Assembly: GCA_903861075.1 (NCBI GenBank)
Contig: CAIOSY010000031.1
Location: 1 to 42,721, forward strand
Direction: 5' to 3'
Origin: an uncultured Nitrosomonadales bacterium
GTDB lineage: Bacteria; Pseudomonadota; Gammaproteobacteria; Burkholderiales; Gallionellaceae
Length of the DNA: 42,721 bases
The notes beneath the pieces are model-generated. The model saw nothing but the letters and a program-made list of their open reading frames with translations. It did not search any database and was not told the DNA's origin. The number at the start of each line of letters is the position of its first letter. Position 1 is the first letter of the stretch. Below, one piece after another: positions 27,644-37,639 of this stretch. A program made the position numbers and the translations under genes.

Positions 27644-28543
27644 TTATAGGCAATTTGCCACTTCGTGCAATAGAAATTCCTTGAATGCAGAAGCTGCGGT
27701 GGATAAGCGTTTGTTGTTACGATGTGCTACAAACCAGTGCCGCATCAAAGGAAAGTGTTCGACATCAAGTACGACTAGACGTCGCGTTTCAAGCTCAAGT
27801 TCAATACTGTGCAATGAGAGTATGCCTAAACCCATGCCGGCTTGCACGGCTTGTTTTATAGCCTCATTGGTTTCCATTTCCATGCTGATACGCGGTTGGA
27901 CGCCATGTTTGGCAAATACGCGTTCCATGGCGCTACGCGTTCCGGAACCTATTTCACGTGATAAAAAGGTTTCTCGGGCGAGCTGTGTAAATTTAATGTG
28001 GGTGAGGGCTGCCAGAGGATGAGCGGGTGAGGCGATGACAACCAAGGGATTATCCAGGAATGATTCGGCGCTCAGATCCAGATCCTTTGGAGGTTGTCCT
28101 GTGATGGCCATATCGGTGCAGTTATCGGCTAGCTGTTTGAGTACCGCATCGCGATTGGCAACGTGTAAATTCACATTGATGTTGGGGTGTCGCTGACAAA
28201 ACTTGGCAAGTAATTGCGGAGTGAAATAATTGGCGGTATTGACCACAGATAAAGTCAGCCTGCCGCGCCCCAGTCCTTTCATTTCGTCAAATACCGATTC
28301 GAGTTCATCGAGTTGCTGGGCGATATTGCGTGCGTAAGGGAATAGCTCTCGTCCTGCATCGGTAAGAAAAATTTTCTTGCCCATTTGTTCAAATAGCGGC
28401 AAACCGATATGGCCTTCAATTTGCTTTATTTGCATAGACACCGCAGGTTGAGAGAGGTATAGTTCTTCGGCCGCACGTGAATAATTTAAATGGCTGGCCA
28501 CTTTTTCAAACACCTGCAATTGACGTAGCGTGAAGTGGAGCAT
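27644..28543 (-). CDS. cbbR: LysR-family regulator CbbR
   Basis: A 299-residue transcription factor. The N-terminal winged helix-turn-helix reads TLRQLQVFEKVASHLNYSRAAEELYLSQPAVSMQIKQIE (given here as family-typical blocks up to residue 45), followed by a linker helix and a LysR substrate-binding domain (GRLTLSVVNTANYFTPQLL, PLVVIASPAHPLA, GMGLGILSLHS). It is divergent from cbbM with a 184-base shared region, the standard position for CbbR. Known CbbR proteins respond to metabolites such as RuBP, PEP or NADPH; which effector applies here cannot be told. It is convergent with fba. Confidence 0.93.
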   Translation of the reverse strand: MLHFTLRQLQVFEKVASHLNYSRAAEELYLSQPAVSMQIKQIEGHIGLPLFEQMGKKIFLTDAGRELFPYARNIAQQLDELESVFDEMKGLGRGRLTLSVVNTANYFTPQLLAKFCQRHPNINVNLHVANRDAVLKQLADNCTDMAITGQPPKDLDLSAESFLDNPLVVIASPAHPLAALTHIKFTQLARETFLSREIGSGTRSAMERVFAKHGVQPRISMEMETNEAIKQAVQAGMGLGILSLHSIELELETRRLVVLDVEHFPLMRHWFVAHRNNKRLSTAASAFKEFLLHEVANCL

Positions 28544-28587
28544 AGTCGGGCGGCAAAGATAACGGGTTCAGGATTCCGCGATTATAC

Positions 28588-28656
28588 AACCATAAGTTTT
28601 TCTTATGGTTTCAATAAAAATAATTGACTATCGCTTATAGGGTATCAGCCCTATAG
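28588..28656 (+). promoter_or_regulatory. cbbR-cbbM control region with two inverted repeats
   Basis: A perfect 9-bp inverted repeat (AACCATAAG 28588-28596, CTTATGGTT 28602-28610) is followed by a TTGACT -35-like hexamer (28624-28629). A second repeat follows (TATAGGG 28636-28642, CCCTATA 28649-28655). Paired dyads upstream of and within a promoter are the usual layout for LysR-type activators, so these are probable CbbR sites. Spacing from TTGACT to TATAGT (28652) is 22 bases, too long for an ideal promoter, which fits a need for an activator. Confidence 0.6.
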
Positions 28657-28727
28657 TGGCGACCTGTTACACGTTGTTGTTCGTTAGGTAGTTAGTGATT
28701 ATCGTTAACATACAGGAGAGGTAAACA

Positions 28728-30107
28728 ATGGATCAATCTAATCGTTATGCAAATTTAGAACTTGATGAAGCGGAGCTGATCAAGAACGGCAAGCACATTC
28801 TGGTGGCATACACCATGCATCCTATGGCCGGTTACGGCTATCTGGAAGTTGCTGCACACATTGCTGCAGAATCTTCAACAGGAACCAACGTAGAAGTTAG
28901 CACTACCGACGATTTTACCAAGGGCGTTGACGCGCTGGTGTACTTCATCGACGAAGCTAAAGGCATCATGAAGGTGGCTTATCCGAATGACTTGTTCGAC
29001 CGCAATGTAACTGACGGTCGTGCGATGATAGTCTCTTTCCTGACACTGGCAATTGGTAACAATCAGGGTATGGGTGACGTTGCAGATCTGCAAATGCAAG
29101 ATTTCTATGTTCCTCCCCGTATGTTGCAATTGTTCGATGGTCCTGCAAAAGACATTTCCGACCTGTGGCGCATTTTGGGTCGTCCGGTTGTTAATGGCGG
29201 CTACATTTCCGGTACCATCATCAAGCCTAAGCTGGGTCTGCGTCCTGAGCCTTTTGCAAAAGCTGCATACCAGTTCTGGCTGGGTGGTGACTTTATTAAG
29301 AATGATGAACCACAAGGTAACCAAACTTTCTGTCCTATCAAGAAAGTGTTGCCATTAGTTTATGACTCAATGAAACGCGCGCAAGACGAAACTGGCGATG
29401 CAAAATTGTTCTCGATGAACATTACGGCTGATGATCACTACGAAATGTGTGCTCGTGCTGATTTCGCGCTGGAAACATTCGGTCCGGATGCAGACAAACT
29501 GGCATTCCTGGTTGACGGGTATGTGGGCGGTCCAGGTATGATTACGACAGCACGTCGTCAATATCCAGGTCAGTACTTGCACTACCACCGTGCGGGTCAC
29601 GGTGCGGTGACATCACCTTCATCCAAACGTGGTTACACAGCGTTTGTCCTGGCTAAAATGTCTCGTTTACAAGGTGCTTCCGGTATCCACGTAGGGACGA
29701 TGGGCTTCGGCAAAATGGAAGGTGGCGCCGATGATAAAGTTATCGCTTATATGATAGAGCGTGACAGCTGTCAGGGTCCCTTCTTCCATCAAGAATGGTA
29801 TGGTATGAAACCAACCACGCCTATCATCTCCGGCGGTATGAATGCGTTGCGTCTGCCAGGTTTCTTCGAAAATCTGGGTCACGGCAACGTAATCAATACA
29901 GCAGGTGGCGGATCTTATGGTCACATCGACTCACCAGCGGCTGGCGCGATTTCTCTGCGTCAATCGTATGAGTGCTGGAAATCGGGTGCAGACCCGATCG
30001 AATTCGCGAAAGAGCATAAAGAATTTGCTCGTGCATTCGAATCTTTCCCGAAAGATGCGGACAAGATTTTCCCTGGCTGGCGCGACAAGCTGGGCGTACA
30101 CAAGTAA
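28728..30107 (+). CDS. cbbM: Ribulose-1,5-bisphosphate carboxylase/oxygenase, form II
   Basis: A 459-residue large subunit that fixes CO2 onto RuBP; form II enzymes work without small subunits, and none is encoded next to it. It aligns with Rhodospirillum-type RuBisCO even in numbering: catalytic Lys166 in [12 protein letters not shown] and the carbamylated Lys191 in [14 protein letters not shown]. Also seen: [34 protein letters not shown] (loop 6 with its Lys) and [21 protein letters not shown] lies before the ATG. The gene is followed by its own terminator, and then by cbbQ and cbbO. Form II favours high CO2 and low O2 habitats. Confidence 0.99.
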   Translation: MDQSNRYANLELDEAELIKNGKHILVAYTMHPMAGYGYLEVAAHIAAESSTGTNVEVSTTDDFTKGVDALVYFIDEAKGIMKVAYPNDLFDRNVTDGRAMIVSFLTLAIGNNQGMGDVADLQMQDFYVPPRMLQLFDGPAKDISDLWRILGRPVVNGGYISGTIIKPKLGLRPEPFAKAAYQFWLGGDFIKNDEPQGNQTFCPIKKVLPLVYDSMKRAQDETGDAKLFSMNITADDHYEMCARADFALETFGPDADKLAFLVDGYVGGPGMITTARRQYPGQYLHYHRAGHGAVTSPSSKRGYTAFVLAKMSRLQGASGIHVGTMGFGKMEGGADDKVIAYMIERDSCQGPFFHQEWYGMKPTTPIISGGMNALRLPGFFENLGHGNVINTAGGGSYGHIDSPAAGAISLRQSYECWKSGADPIEFAKEHKEFARAFESFPKDADKIFPGWRDKLGVHK

Positions 30108-30137
30108 GCAAAGTCGTTCGCTTATGTAGTGAAAACG

Positions 30138-30165
30138 CGCCCCCACTTGATGGGGGCGTTTTTTT
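30138..30165 (+). terminator. Terminator after cbbM
   Basis: CGCCCCC (30138-30144) and GGGGGCG (30152-30158) enclose a seven-base loop and are followed by seven T. It should cut most transcripts after cbbM and leave the activase genes at a lower level. Confidence 0.88.
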
Positions 30166-30221
30166 CTAAAAAATTAAATTGTTTAGGCCACGCGGTTACG
30201 TGGTACGTATTGGGGAAAGAG

Positions 30222-31025
30222 ATGACAAATATAGATCAATACAAGGTTCACGAAGAGCCGTTCTATCAAGCACAAGGTGATGAGGTTGTCCTGTATGAAG
30301 CCGCTTATGCCGCACGTTTACCTGTGATGGTTAAAGGGCCAACAGGGTGCGGGAAATCGCGCTTCATCGAGTATATGGCGTGGAAGCTCAATAAGCCGCT
30401 CATTACCGTCGCCTGCAACGAAGATATGACGGCCAGTGATCTGGTCGGGCGTTATCTGCTGGATGCGAATGGCACACGCTGGCTGGATGGTCCGTTAACG
30501 ACAGCCGCACGTATTGGTGCGATTTGCTATCTCGATGAAATTGTTGAAGCGCGTCAGGATACCACCGTGGTCATCCACCCGCTAACCGACCATAGACGTA
30601 CCTTGCCGCTGGATAAAAAAGGTGAGCTCATTCATGCGCATCCTGATTTTCAGTTGGTAATTTCCTATAACCCCGGCTATCAAAGTTTGCTGAAGGATTT
30701 GAAGCAATCAACCAAGCAGCGCTTTACCGCCTTTGAGTTTGATTATCCTGCGGCCTCTGTTGAGACCGAGATACTTGCCAAAGAAACAGGTATGGAAAAA
30801 GACATTGCGGCCAAGCTGGTGAAAATAGGCACGACAGCCCGCAATCTGAAAGGTCACGGTCTGGATGAGGGTATTTCGACACGTTTGCTGGTCTATGCAG
30901 CCACCTTGATTAAGGGGGGGGTTTCGCCCCGCGCTGCTTGCCGCATGGCGCTGGTGCGTCCGATTACGGACGATGCCGATATCCGCGATACGCTGGATCA
31001 TGCAATTGATGCCGTATTTGCCTAA
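30222..31025 (+). CDS. cbbQ: RuBisCO activase subunit CbbQ (MoxR-type AAA+ ATPase)
   Basis: A 267-residue ATPase that, with CbbO, removes inhibitory sugar phosphates from RuBisCO. The start at 30222 ([15 protein letters not shown]) has GGGAAAGAG upstream; the frame is open back to 30129, but that stretch is the cbbM terminator. Walker A is GPTGCGKS (39-46) and Walker B is ICYLDE (101-106). The sensor-type [11 protein letters not shown] and a lid with [20 protein letters not shown] follow. It lies between cbbM and cbbO, so it is probably the Q2-type partner that acts on form II enzyme. Confidence 0.97.
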   Translation: MTNIDQYKVHEEPFYQAQGDEVVLYEAAYAARLPVMVKGPTGCGKSRFIEYMAWKLNKPLITVACNEDMTASDLVGRYLLDANGTRWLDGPLTTAARIGAICYLDEIVEARQDTTVVIHPLTDHRRTLPLDKKGELIHAHPDFQLVISYNPGYQSLLKDLKQSTKQRFTAFEFDYPAASVETEILAKETGMEKDIAAKLVKIGTTARNLKGHGLDEGISTRLLVYAATLIKGGVSPRAACRMALVRPITDDADIRDTLDHAIDAVFA

Positions 31026-31074
31026 GTCTTTCTGCGCAAGCGGGAATCCAGCTGGTTTAAATAACCCGTACTAA

Positions 31075-33339
31075 ATGATCATGACAACCGTAACCATACC
31101 TAAGGAATTTGAACATTATTGGCAGCGACTCGACTGTGCATTCCCACGCGTAGAGCCGGTGTTTGCTGACTGTATGCGTGAAGCCTGGACGGTGCTCACG
31201 AATGCAGGCATGGAAGCTTATATTGAAAAGGCGCGTTTTTTAGGAAAAATGGGGCGGGGTGTTGAGCCCATCTTGATTTTCCTGGAAGAGTGGCCTGCCG
31301 TTGCTAAGGTATGGGGAGAAAATTCCCTGCCGGATGTAATGGCAGCGATCCAACGGATGTCGAAATCACCCAACGGCAAAGCCATTGTGCCTTTTTTGCA
31401 ATCTTTGCCTACTGCGGCACGGCGCCTGCATTCCCCGGAACAGATGCGCGATTATATTGAGCTGGTTCTGGATTTTATGGAGCGAACGACCGGTTCAGTT
31501 CACGGCATACATCAAACTTTCCCGAGTCCGGGTTTGCCGGATTTTTTCAGGCAGCTTCCTGTTTTATTGCACCAACTTTCCTTGTCAGGACTGAAGAACT
31601 GGGTGGATTACGGTGTGCGTTTTTATAACGACCACCCTGAGCGCCAGTGTGAATATTTCAGCTTGCAATCGGCGGACAGTAAAGCCGTGTTGCAACGGGA
31701 ACGACAGGGCACCTTGCTGGTAGATAATGAACGACGTCTGGATATGTACTTGCGTGGCTTGTGGCAAGATGAAGATTTATTGATTCCATATTCCAATGCC
31801 TTTGACGAGTTACGTCAGCCTATTCCCTATTACGATAAGCTGGGTATACGTCTACCGGATGTTTATAACGATATGCACGGCATTACGGGACTAGATCGTT
31901 ATCGGGCGGCGTTGACCCATATGGTTGCGCACCGTCGTTGGACGGATGCCATATTCGCAGATAATTTGAGTCCTTTTCAGCGTATGGCGGTGGAGTTTTT
32001 AGAAGACTGTCGGGTGGAATATCTGGCGATGAAGGAATATCCCGGTATGCGGCGTATATTTTTGGCGCTGCACCCTATTCCCGTCGAAGGTGCTTGCGAT
32101 ATTGCGCAGGAATCTACGGTGCGTCATCGTCTGGCGATGTTGTCTCGCGCTATACTCGATGAAAATCATGGTTATAAAAACAATCATATTATTGATTTTT
32201 CGTGTAAATTTCACGAGGCCATGCGCAGGTGTGATTTGAGTACACAGGATATCGTCGATCTGGCGATTTCCTTTATTGCAAGGACGCGACTCCCTAGTGA
32301 TAATTTACCTAAAACTTATTTTACCGATACCGTTGTCGACTACCGCGATGATAACCGCCAAATGTGGCGTTTTATTGAGGAAGGCGATGAGGAAGAAGCG
32401 TTTGACGAGCAGCGTAAAATCGAACCGGGTGAAGCGCTGCAGGGTTTACCGCCACGTCATTATCCGGAGTGGGATTACAATAGTCAGAGCTATCGCCCGG
32501 ACTGGGTCAGCCTTTATGAAAGCCTGCATCCGAAAGGAAATCCGGCGGACATAGACAGGTTGCTTGCGAAACATGCGGCATTGGCCAAGCGTTTGAAGAA
32601 AATGCTCGATTTATTGAAACCGCAGGACAAAGTACGCATCCGTTATCAAGAAGAAGGTAGCGAACTGGATCTGGATGTCGCATTGCGTTCCTTGATAGAC
32701 TATAAAGGGGGTTCTGCACCTGATCCGCGTATCAATATGAGTCATCGAAATGACGGGCGTAACATTGCTGTGACGGTTTTGTTGGACTTGTCCGAATCGC
32801 TCAATGAAAAGGCGGCGGGTAGCGATCAGACGATACTGGAATTGAGTCAAGAGGCGGTGTCATTGCTGGCGTGGTCAGTCGAGCAGCTGGGCGACCCCTA
32901 CGCCATTGCAGGTTTTCATTCCAATACACGTCACGATGTGCGCTTCATGCATATCAAGGGTTTTAGCGAACACTGGAATGATGAAGTGAAGGGCAGATTG
33001 GCCGCGATGGATGCCAGTTATTCCACGCGTATGGGGGCTGCGATGCGTCATGCTGGGCATTATCTGGGTAAGCAACAAGCCGATAAAAGACTGATGCTGA
33101 TTCTGACGGACGGGGAACCCGCTGACATTGACAGCAAGGACGGTCGTGTTTTGATTGAGGATGCGCGTAAAGCGGTTACCGAGTTAGATCAGCAAGGCAT
33201 TTATGCCTATTGCATCAACCTTGATCCCAAGGCCGATGAATATGTGAAGGATATTTTCGGTAAGCAATATACCATCATCGACAAGGTGGCGCAGTTGCCG
33301 GAAAAACTGCCTGCTCTTTTTATATCTTTAACAAAATAG
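31075..33339 (+). CDS. cbbO: RuBisCO activase adaptor CbbO (VWA-domain protein)
   Basis: A 754-residue adaptor that links the CbbQ ring to RuBisCO. The long N-terminal region is helical and specific to CbbO. The C-terminal von Willebrand A domain (about 565-750) has the metal-ion site DLSES at Asp571, Ser573 and Ser575, then STRMGAAMRHAGHYL and LMLILTDGEPADID. ATG codons at 31075 and 31081 are both possible starts and neither has a strong ribosome binding site. The gap from cbbQ is 49 bases. The length agrees with characterised CbbO proteins. Confidence 0.96.
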   Translation: MIMTTVTIPKEFEHYWQRLDCAFPRVEPVFADCMREAWTVLTNAGMEAYIEKARFLGKMGRGVEPILIFLEEWPAVAKVWGENSLPDVMAAIQRMSKSPNGKAIVPFLQSLPTAARRLHSPEQMRDYIELVLDFMERTTGSVHGIHQTFPSPGLPDFFRQLPVLLHQLSLSGLKNWVDYGVRFYNDHPERQCEYFSLQSADSKAVLQRERQGTLLVDNERRLDMYLRGLWQDEDLLIPYSNAFDELRQPIPYYDKLGIRLPDVYNDMHGITGLDRYRAALTHMVAHRRWTDAIFADNLSPFQRMAVEFLEDCRVEYLAMKEYPGMRRIFLALHPIPVEGACDIAQESTVRHRLAMLSRAILDENHGYKNNHIIDFSCKFHEAMRRCDLSTQDIVDLAISFIARTRLPSDNLPKTYFTDTVVDYRDDNRQMWRFIEEGDEEEAFDEQRKIEPGEALQGLPPRHYPEWDYNSQSYRPDWVSLYESLHPKGNPADIDRLLAKHAALAKRLKKMLDLLKPQDKVRIRYQEEGSELDLDVALRSLIDYKGGSAPDPRINMSHRNDGRNIAVTVLLDLSESLNEKAAGSDQTILELSQEAVSLLAWSVEQLGDPYAIAGFHSNTRHDVRFMHIKGFSEHWNDEVKGRLAAMDASYSTRMGAAMRHAGHYLGKQQADKRLMLILTDGEPADIDSKDGRVLIEDARKAVTELDQQGIYAYCINLDPKADEYVKDIFGKQYTIIDKVAQLPEKLPALFISLTK

Positions 33340-33557
33340 TATGCAGGCCGCTTTCGGCGCAGGCGCTTCTGTACGTTTAACCGCGCAGCGGATGGCGAAG
33401 TTAAAAATTGCCGGCGCTGTTTGTTTTCTTGAGCAAGTATTTGCTCGGGTTGATATGAGAAACCCCTCATAAAATCGGCAGAGCAGGGTAGAAAAGCGGT
33501 AGAATCTAGGAAATAATAATTTTGTAGCTGGTTTGCTTTAATAACAGAGGAGAAAAC
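33340..33557 (+). promoter_or_regulatory. Region upstream of fbp with small inverted repeats
   Basis: This 218-base gap holds a perfect 6-bp dyad (GAGCAA/TTGCTC, 33431-33446) overlapping a TTGAGC hexamer. A 5-bp dyad (ATGAG/CTCAT, 33455-33470) follows, then a TAGAAT hexamer near 33500 and a good ribosome binding site AGAGGAG before the fbp ATG. A separate promoter for fbp is likely; its exact boxes are uncertain. Confidence 0.35.
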
Positions 33558-34556
33558 ATGAGTAAAAGTCTGATTCAATTCATCATTGAAGAACAACGCC
33601 ATATCCCTAACGCCAGTGGCGATTTTACCGGGTTGCTGAGCGATATCGTTTCTGCATGTAAGCAGATCGCTCATGACGTGAACAAGGGTGCGCTGATTGG
33701 TGTGCTGGGCAGTGCAGGCAGTGAAAATATTCAAGGCGAAACACAAAAGAAGCTGGATATTATCACCAATGAAATTTTCATTAAAGCTAATGAATGGGGT
33801 GGTCACCTCGCGGCGATGGCTTCCGAAGAAATGGAAGATATCTACGAGATTCCCAAGCAATATCCACGCGGTAAGTATCTGATTACATTTGATCCTTTGG
33901 ATGGCTCATCCAATATCGACGTAAACATCTCAGTCGGTACGATTTTCTCCATTCTGCGTTGTCCAGAAGGCGTAACAAACCCTACCGCTGCTGACTTTAT
34001 GCAGCCTGGCACTAAGCAAGTTTGTGCTGGTTACGCACTGTACGGCCCGAATACCATGATGGTCATCACGACAGGTAATGGTGTAAATGGCTTTACTTTG
34101 GATCGTGATGTGGGCGATTTCTTCCTGACTAACCCAGACATGCAAATCCCTGTTGATACGCAAGAATTCGCGATCAACATGTCGAACCGTCGTTACTGGG
34201 AAGAGCCAGTTCAGCGTTACGTTGAAGAATGTATCAAGGGTAAGGACGGCGGTCGTGAGAAGAACTTCAACATGCGTTGGGTCGCTTCCATGGTTGCAGA
34301 AATTCACCGTATCCTGACTCGCGGCGGTATCTTCATGTATCCGTTCGACAACAAGGAAGCGGGCAAAGCCGGTAAGCTGCGCCTGATGTACGAAGCGAAT
34401 CCCATGTCGTTCATCGTTGAGCAAGCTGGCGGCGTGTGTTCTACTGGTCGTCAACGCATCATGGAACTGCAACCTGAAGGTCTGCATCAGCGTGTGCCTG
34501 TCATCATGGGTTCCAAGAATGAAGTTGAGCGTGTCGTGAGTTATCACAACGCGTAA
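33558..34556 (+). CDS. fbp: Fructose-1,6-bisphosphatase, class I
   Basis: A 332-residue enzyme that removes the C1 phosphate from fructose-1,6-bisphosphate, an irreversible step of sugar regeneration in the Calvin cycle and of gluconeogenesis. Metal-binding motifs: [10 protein letters not shown] (Glu cluster) and [20 protein letters not shown] near residue 115. The substrate site shows [16 protein letters not shown] and [11 protein letters not shown], with [19 protein letters not shown] following. AGAGGAG precedes the ATG. A terminator follows, separating it from purE. Confidence 0.98.
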   Translation: MSKSLIQFIIEEQRHIPNASGDFTGLLSDIVSACKQIAHDVNKGALIGVLGSAGSENIQGETQKKLDIITNEIFIKANEWGGHLAAMASEEMEDIYEIPKQYPRGKYLITFDPLDGSSNIDVNISVGTIFSILRCPEGVTNPTAADFMQPGTKQVCAGYALYGPNTMMVITTGNGVNGFTLDRDVGDFFLTNPDMQIPVDTQEFAINMSNRRYWEEPVQRYVEECIKGKDGGREKNFNMRWVASMVAEIHRILTRGGIFMYPFDNKEAGKAGKLRLMYEANPMSFIVEQAGGVCSTGRQRIMELQPEGLHQRVPVIMGSKNEVERVVSYHNA

Positions 34557-34563
34557 TCCCCTT

Positions 34564-34589
34564 AATGCCCCCGTGTTCGGGGGCATTTT
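34564..34589 (+). terminator. Terminator after fbp
   Basis: TGCCCCCG (34566-34573) and CGGGGGCA (34578-34585) form an 8-bp stem with a TGTT loop, followed by a short TTTT run. It lies 26 bases before purE, so purE needs read-through or a promoter close by. Confidence 0.8.
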
Positions 34590-34614
34590 CACGTCTAAAA
34601 TTTGAGGAGACTTC

Positions 34615-35109
34615 ATGTCAACACCCCTTGTATCCATTATCATGGGCAGCAGCAACGATTGGGAAGTCATGCAACAAGCCGCTCGGCAGTTGAAAGACTT
34701 CGGTGTCGCTTATGATGCGAGGGTTATTTCCGCGCATAGATCACCTGATCTGTTATTCGACTACATCAGTGAAATGAGCGCACAAGGTGTGCAATGCTTT
34801 ATCGCTGGCGCCGGCGGTGCAGCGCATTTGGCGGGCGTGATTGCCGGTAAAACGATCTTGCCAGTATTGGGTGTGCCAATTCCATCCAAATATTTAAAGG
34901 GCATGGATTCACTGTTGTCTATTGTACAAATGCCTAAAGGTATTCCGGTTGCCACCTTTGCAATTGGAGAAGCGGGCGCTGCCAATGCCGGTTTATTTGC
35001 GATTTCTATGTTGGCTTTAAATGATGGCGTTTTAGCGCAACGTCTGACCGCGTACCGGGAAAAACAAGCGGTGCAGATTGCTCACACTGTTTTGCCGGAA
35101 CTGTCCTGA
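34615..35109 (+). CDS. purE: N5-carboxyaminoimidazole ribonucleotide mutase PurE
   Basis: A 164-residue enzyme of purine synthesis that converts N5-CAIR to CAIR. Class I PurE features: SIIMGSSNDWEVMQQAA at the N-terminus, the SAHRSPDLL motif with the active-site His, CFIAGAGGAAHLAGVIAG, and LGVPIPSKYLKGMDSLLSIVQMPKG (as separate conserved blocks). TGAGGAGA precedes the ATG. purC lies 172 bases downstream. No purK is in the window, although class I PurE normally needs PurK. Confidence 0.97.
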   Translation: MSTPLVSIIMGSSNDWEVMQQAARQLKDFGVAYDARVISAHRSPDLLFDYISEMSAQGVQCFIAGAGGAAHLAGVIAGKTILPVLGVPIPSKYLKGMDSLLSIVQMPKGIPVATFAIGEAGAANAGLFAISMLALNDGVLAQRLTAYREKQAVQIAHTVLPELS

Positions 35110-35281
35110 TTAAAGAATAGCGTTAAAAATATCAGTGATGCCGCAGATTAAACGGTGGTGATGCTCAACGGTTTGTATTTGTACTTTATAATTCGCATTG
35201 TCAGCGCTTAATTCCTGTATTTTTGGCAAATATGCAGCAAGCGCTGTTTTAATACTTATCCGTCTCTATCAAGGAAGCCCC

Positions 35282-36166
35282 ATGTCTGCATTACACGAAT
35301 CTACACTCACCAGCTTGCCTTTGCTGCATCGAGGCAAAGTACGGGATCTATACGAAGTTGATGCGCAGCATTTGTTGATTGTGCAGACGGATCGGCTGTC
35401 CGCGTTTGATGTGATTCTTTCCGATCCGATTCCAGGTAAAGGTGAAGTGCTTACAACTTTATCGAATTTTTGGTTTGAAAAATTAGGCCATATTATTCCC
35501 AATCACCTTTCTGGAATTGCGCCTGAATCGGTGGTGAGTGGCGAGGCGGATCTGGCGCAAGTGCGTGGCCGCTCTTTTGTCACTAAACGACTCAAACCTT
35601 TGCCTATCGAGGCTATCGTGCGAGGTTATCTGGTCGGTTCAGGCTGGAAGGATTACCAGAAAACGGGCACGATTTGTGGTTTTGCATTGCCACCTGGTTT
35701 GCGTGAGGCGGAGAAGTTGCCGCAACCGTTGTTTACGCCTTCGACTAAGGCTGCGGTGGGAGATCATGACGAAAATATTTCCTACCAACAAGCTGAGGCG
35801 TTGCTGGGTGTTGCCCGTGCAGCTCAAGTGCGTGATGCAACGCTGGCCTTATATGTCGAGGCGGCCAATTATGCGGCAACCAAAGGCATTATTATCGCTG
35901 ATACCAAGTTTGAGTTTGGTGTGGATGAGTCGGATAATCTCTATCTGATAGACGAGGCATTGACGCCGGACTCGTCACGATTCTGGCCTGCAGAAGCGTA
36001 CCAGGCAGGGAGCAATCCGCCCAGTTTTGATAAGCAGTTTGTACGTGACTGGCTGGAATCTTCCGGCTGGGATAAGCAATCTGCCGCTCCGCGTATTCCA
36101 CAGGATGTGTTGCAAAAAACCGCTGATAAATATCTTGAGGCATTGCAACGCTTGGTTTGTGCATGA
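35282..36166 (+). CDS. purC: SAICAR synthetase PurC
   Basis: A 294-residue enzyme that joins CAIR and aspartate in purine synthesis. The start at 35282 ([20 protein letters not shown]) matches the family and has AAGGAAG upstream; the frame is open 28 codons further without support. Seen: [49 protein letters not shown] and [17 protein letters not shown]. It is the longer type usual in betaproteobacteria. The final ATGA is shared with the start of the carbonic anhydrase gene. Confidence 0.97.
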   Translation: MSALHESTLTSLPLLHRGKVRDLYEVDAQHLLIVQTDRLSAFDVILSDPIPGKGEVLTTLSNFWFEKLGHIIPNHLSGIAPESVVSGEADLAQVRGRSFVTKRLKPLPIEAIVRGYLVGSGWKDYQKTGTICGFALPPGLREAEKLPQPLFTPSTKAAVGDHDENISYQQAEALLGVARAAQVRDATLALYVEAANYAATKGIIIADTKFEFGVDESDNLYLIDEALTPDSSRFWPAEAYQAGSNPPSFDKQFVRDWLESSGWDKQSAAPRIPQDVLQKTADKYLEALQRLVCA

Positions 36167-36882
36167 ATAATCCGCCTAAAATCAGCACGCCCCTCGATGG
36201 TCAATGGACGGAAGGGGGCGATGTTTCAAACAGCGCTATTCCCGCGAGGAGTGGTTGGCCGCAACACCTGATTGAAGGTTTTTTACGTTTTCGGGAGCAT
36301 CATTTCCCCAGCGATGATATTGAATATTCGCGTTTGTTTAAAGAGGGCCAGAAACCCAAATTTTTGATAGTCGGCTGTTGTGATTCCAGGGTTGATCCTG
36401 CCTTGATTTTCAATTGTGCACCGGGCGAATTATTTGTCATTCGCAATGTGGCAAATATCGTTCCCCCTAATGAAGCGCGCAGTGGTCATCATGGAACAAC
36501 GGCCGCACTTGAATACGGTGTCTGCAATCTAGGCGTTGAACATATTGTGGTCTTGGGGCACGAGCATTGCGGAGGGATACAGACCTTGTTGCAAACGAAA
36601 GGGAAATCGGATCCCGATTCGTTTATTGATGACTGGATGAGTTTGGTTGAATCAGCCAGGGTCAGTGTGGAGCTGGACTATGCTCAATCCAGTCCGGCTG
36701 AGCGCCAGCGGGCTTGCGAGCAGCGTGCAATCGTGGTTTCGCTTGAAAACCTGCTGACATTTCCCTGGATAGCAAAACGTGTTTTAGATAAAACACTCAG
36801 AATACACGGCTGGTATTTTGATATAAAACAAGGCCAGTTGATGGGGTATTGTCATACAACCGGCCAGTTCGAATTTCTGTAA
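36163..36882 (+). CDS. can: Beta-class carbonic anhydrase
   Basis: A 239-residue zinc enzyme that interconverts CO2 and bicarbonate. Zinc ligands are Cys72 (in GCCDSRVDP, with the Asp74-Arg76 dyad), His133 and Cys136 (LGHEHCGG). RNVANIVPP and [10 protein letters not shown] support the beta class. The start at 36163 overlaps the purC stop as ATGA, so the two genes are translationally coupled. PurC's partner PurE uses carboxylated substrate derived from bicarbonate, and RuBisCO uses CO2, so a role in bicarbonate supply or CO2 supply fits the surroundings; this is inference. Confidence 0.95.
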   Translation: MNNPPKISTPLDGQWTEGGDVSNSAIPARSGWPQHLIEGFLRFREHHFPSDDIEYSRLFKEGQKPKFLIVGCCDSRVDPALIFNCAPGELFVIRNVANIVPPNEARSGHHGTTAALEYGVCNLGVEHIVVLGHEHCGGIQTLLQTKGKSDPDSFIDDWMSLVESARVSVELDYAQSSPAERQRACEQRAIVVSLENLLTFPWIAKRVLDKTLRIHGWYFDIKQGQLMGYCHTTGQFEFL

Positions 36883-36883
36883 C

Positions 36884-36900
36884 CCTTTTAAGGGTGTTTT
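36884..36900. terminator. Weak hairpin between can and pyrE
   Basis: A small stem (ACCCT/AGGGT around a TTTA loop) directly follows the can stop and precedes a GTTTTCTT stretch. It is a possible weak terminator between the convergent genes. Confidence 0.35.
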
Positions 36901-36930
36901 CTTGGAATCCTACACCGTATCCTCCGCGTT

Positions 36931-37569
36931 TTAAACACCATACAGCTCACGATAGGCTTGTACCGCATTTAAATTGGCAATCATCGGGGCTTCATCCTGT
37001 AAGTAACCGAGTAAATCGTTCAGTGTTGCAATTGCGACCACAGGAATGTTATAACTTTCAGTGACTTCTTGAACGGCGGACAGGTTTCCTAAGCCGCGTT
37101 CCATCCTGTCCAGCGCGATGATAACCGCACAAGGTTGTGCGCCGGCTGCGCGGATCAGTTCAATAGACTCTCTGACCGATGTGCCTGCTGAGATGACATC
37201 GTCAATAATCAATACCCGTCCTTGCAAGGCGGCACCGACCGTTGTACCCCCTTCACCGTGATCTTTTGCTTCCTTACGGTTGTAACAATAAGGTATGTTG
37301 CGCCCTTGTTCCGCAAGGGCGATGGCGGTTCCTGTTGCCAGTGGAATGCCTTTGTAGGCAGGACCGTAAATCATGTCGAATGGAATGTCTGAGCTTAAAA
37401 TCGCCTGAGCATAAAATTGCGACAACTGGCGCATTGAGTCGCCATCGTTGAATAATCCCGCATTAAAAAAATACGGCGAAATTCGTCCTGCCTTAGTTTG
37501 GAATTCACCGAAGCGTAATACTTGTTTTTCTACGGCAAAGCGAATGAAATCTTGTCTGAAATTGAACAT
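36931..37569 (-). CDS. pyrE: Orotate phosphoribosyltransferase
   Basis: A 212-residue enzyme that makes orotidine monophosphate from orotate and PRPP in pyrimidine synthesis. The PRPP-binding motif VLIIDDVISAGTSVRES is near residue 120. The flexible loop with YNRKEAKDHGEGGTTVG precedes it, and IYGPAYKGIPLATGTAIAL lies upstream. It is convergent with can and divergent from xth with 70 bases between the starts. Confidence 0.98.
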   Translation of the reverse strand: MFNFRQDFIRFAVEKQVLRFGEFQTKAGRISPYFFNAGLFNDGDSMRQLSQFYAQAILSSDIPFDMIYGPAYKGIPLATGTAIALAEQGRNIPYCYNRKEAKDHGEGGTTVGAALQGRVLIIDDVISAGTSVRESIELIRAAGAQPCAVIIALDRMERGLGNLSAVQEVTESYNIPVVAIATLNDLLGYLQDEAPMIANLNAVQAYRELYGV

Positions 37570-37639
37570 GGTCGTGACTAGGTTAAGTGAGTGATAAACA
37601 TTATAATCGCCCGCCCTCTCTCATTGCATTGGAATTTTT

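Noticed and set aside
33207-34670. Two minus-strand frames of 217 and 246 residues over cbbO/fbp/purE
   Set aside because: Shadows of conserved plus-strand genes with no domain signal.
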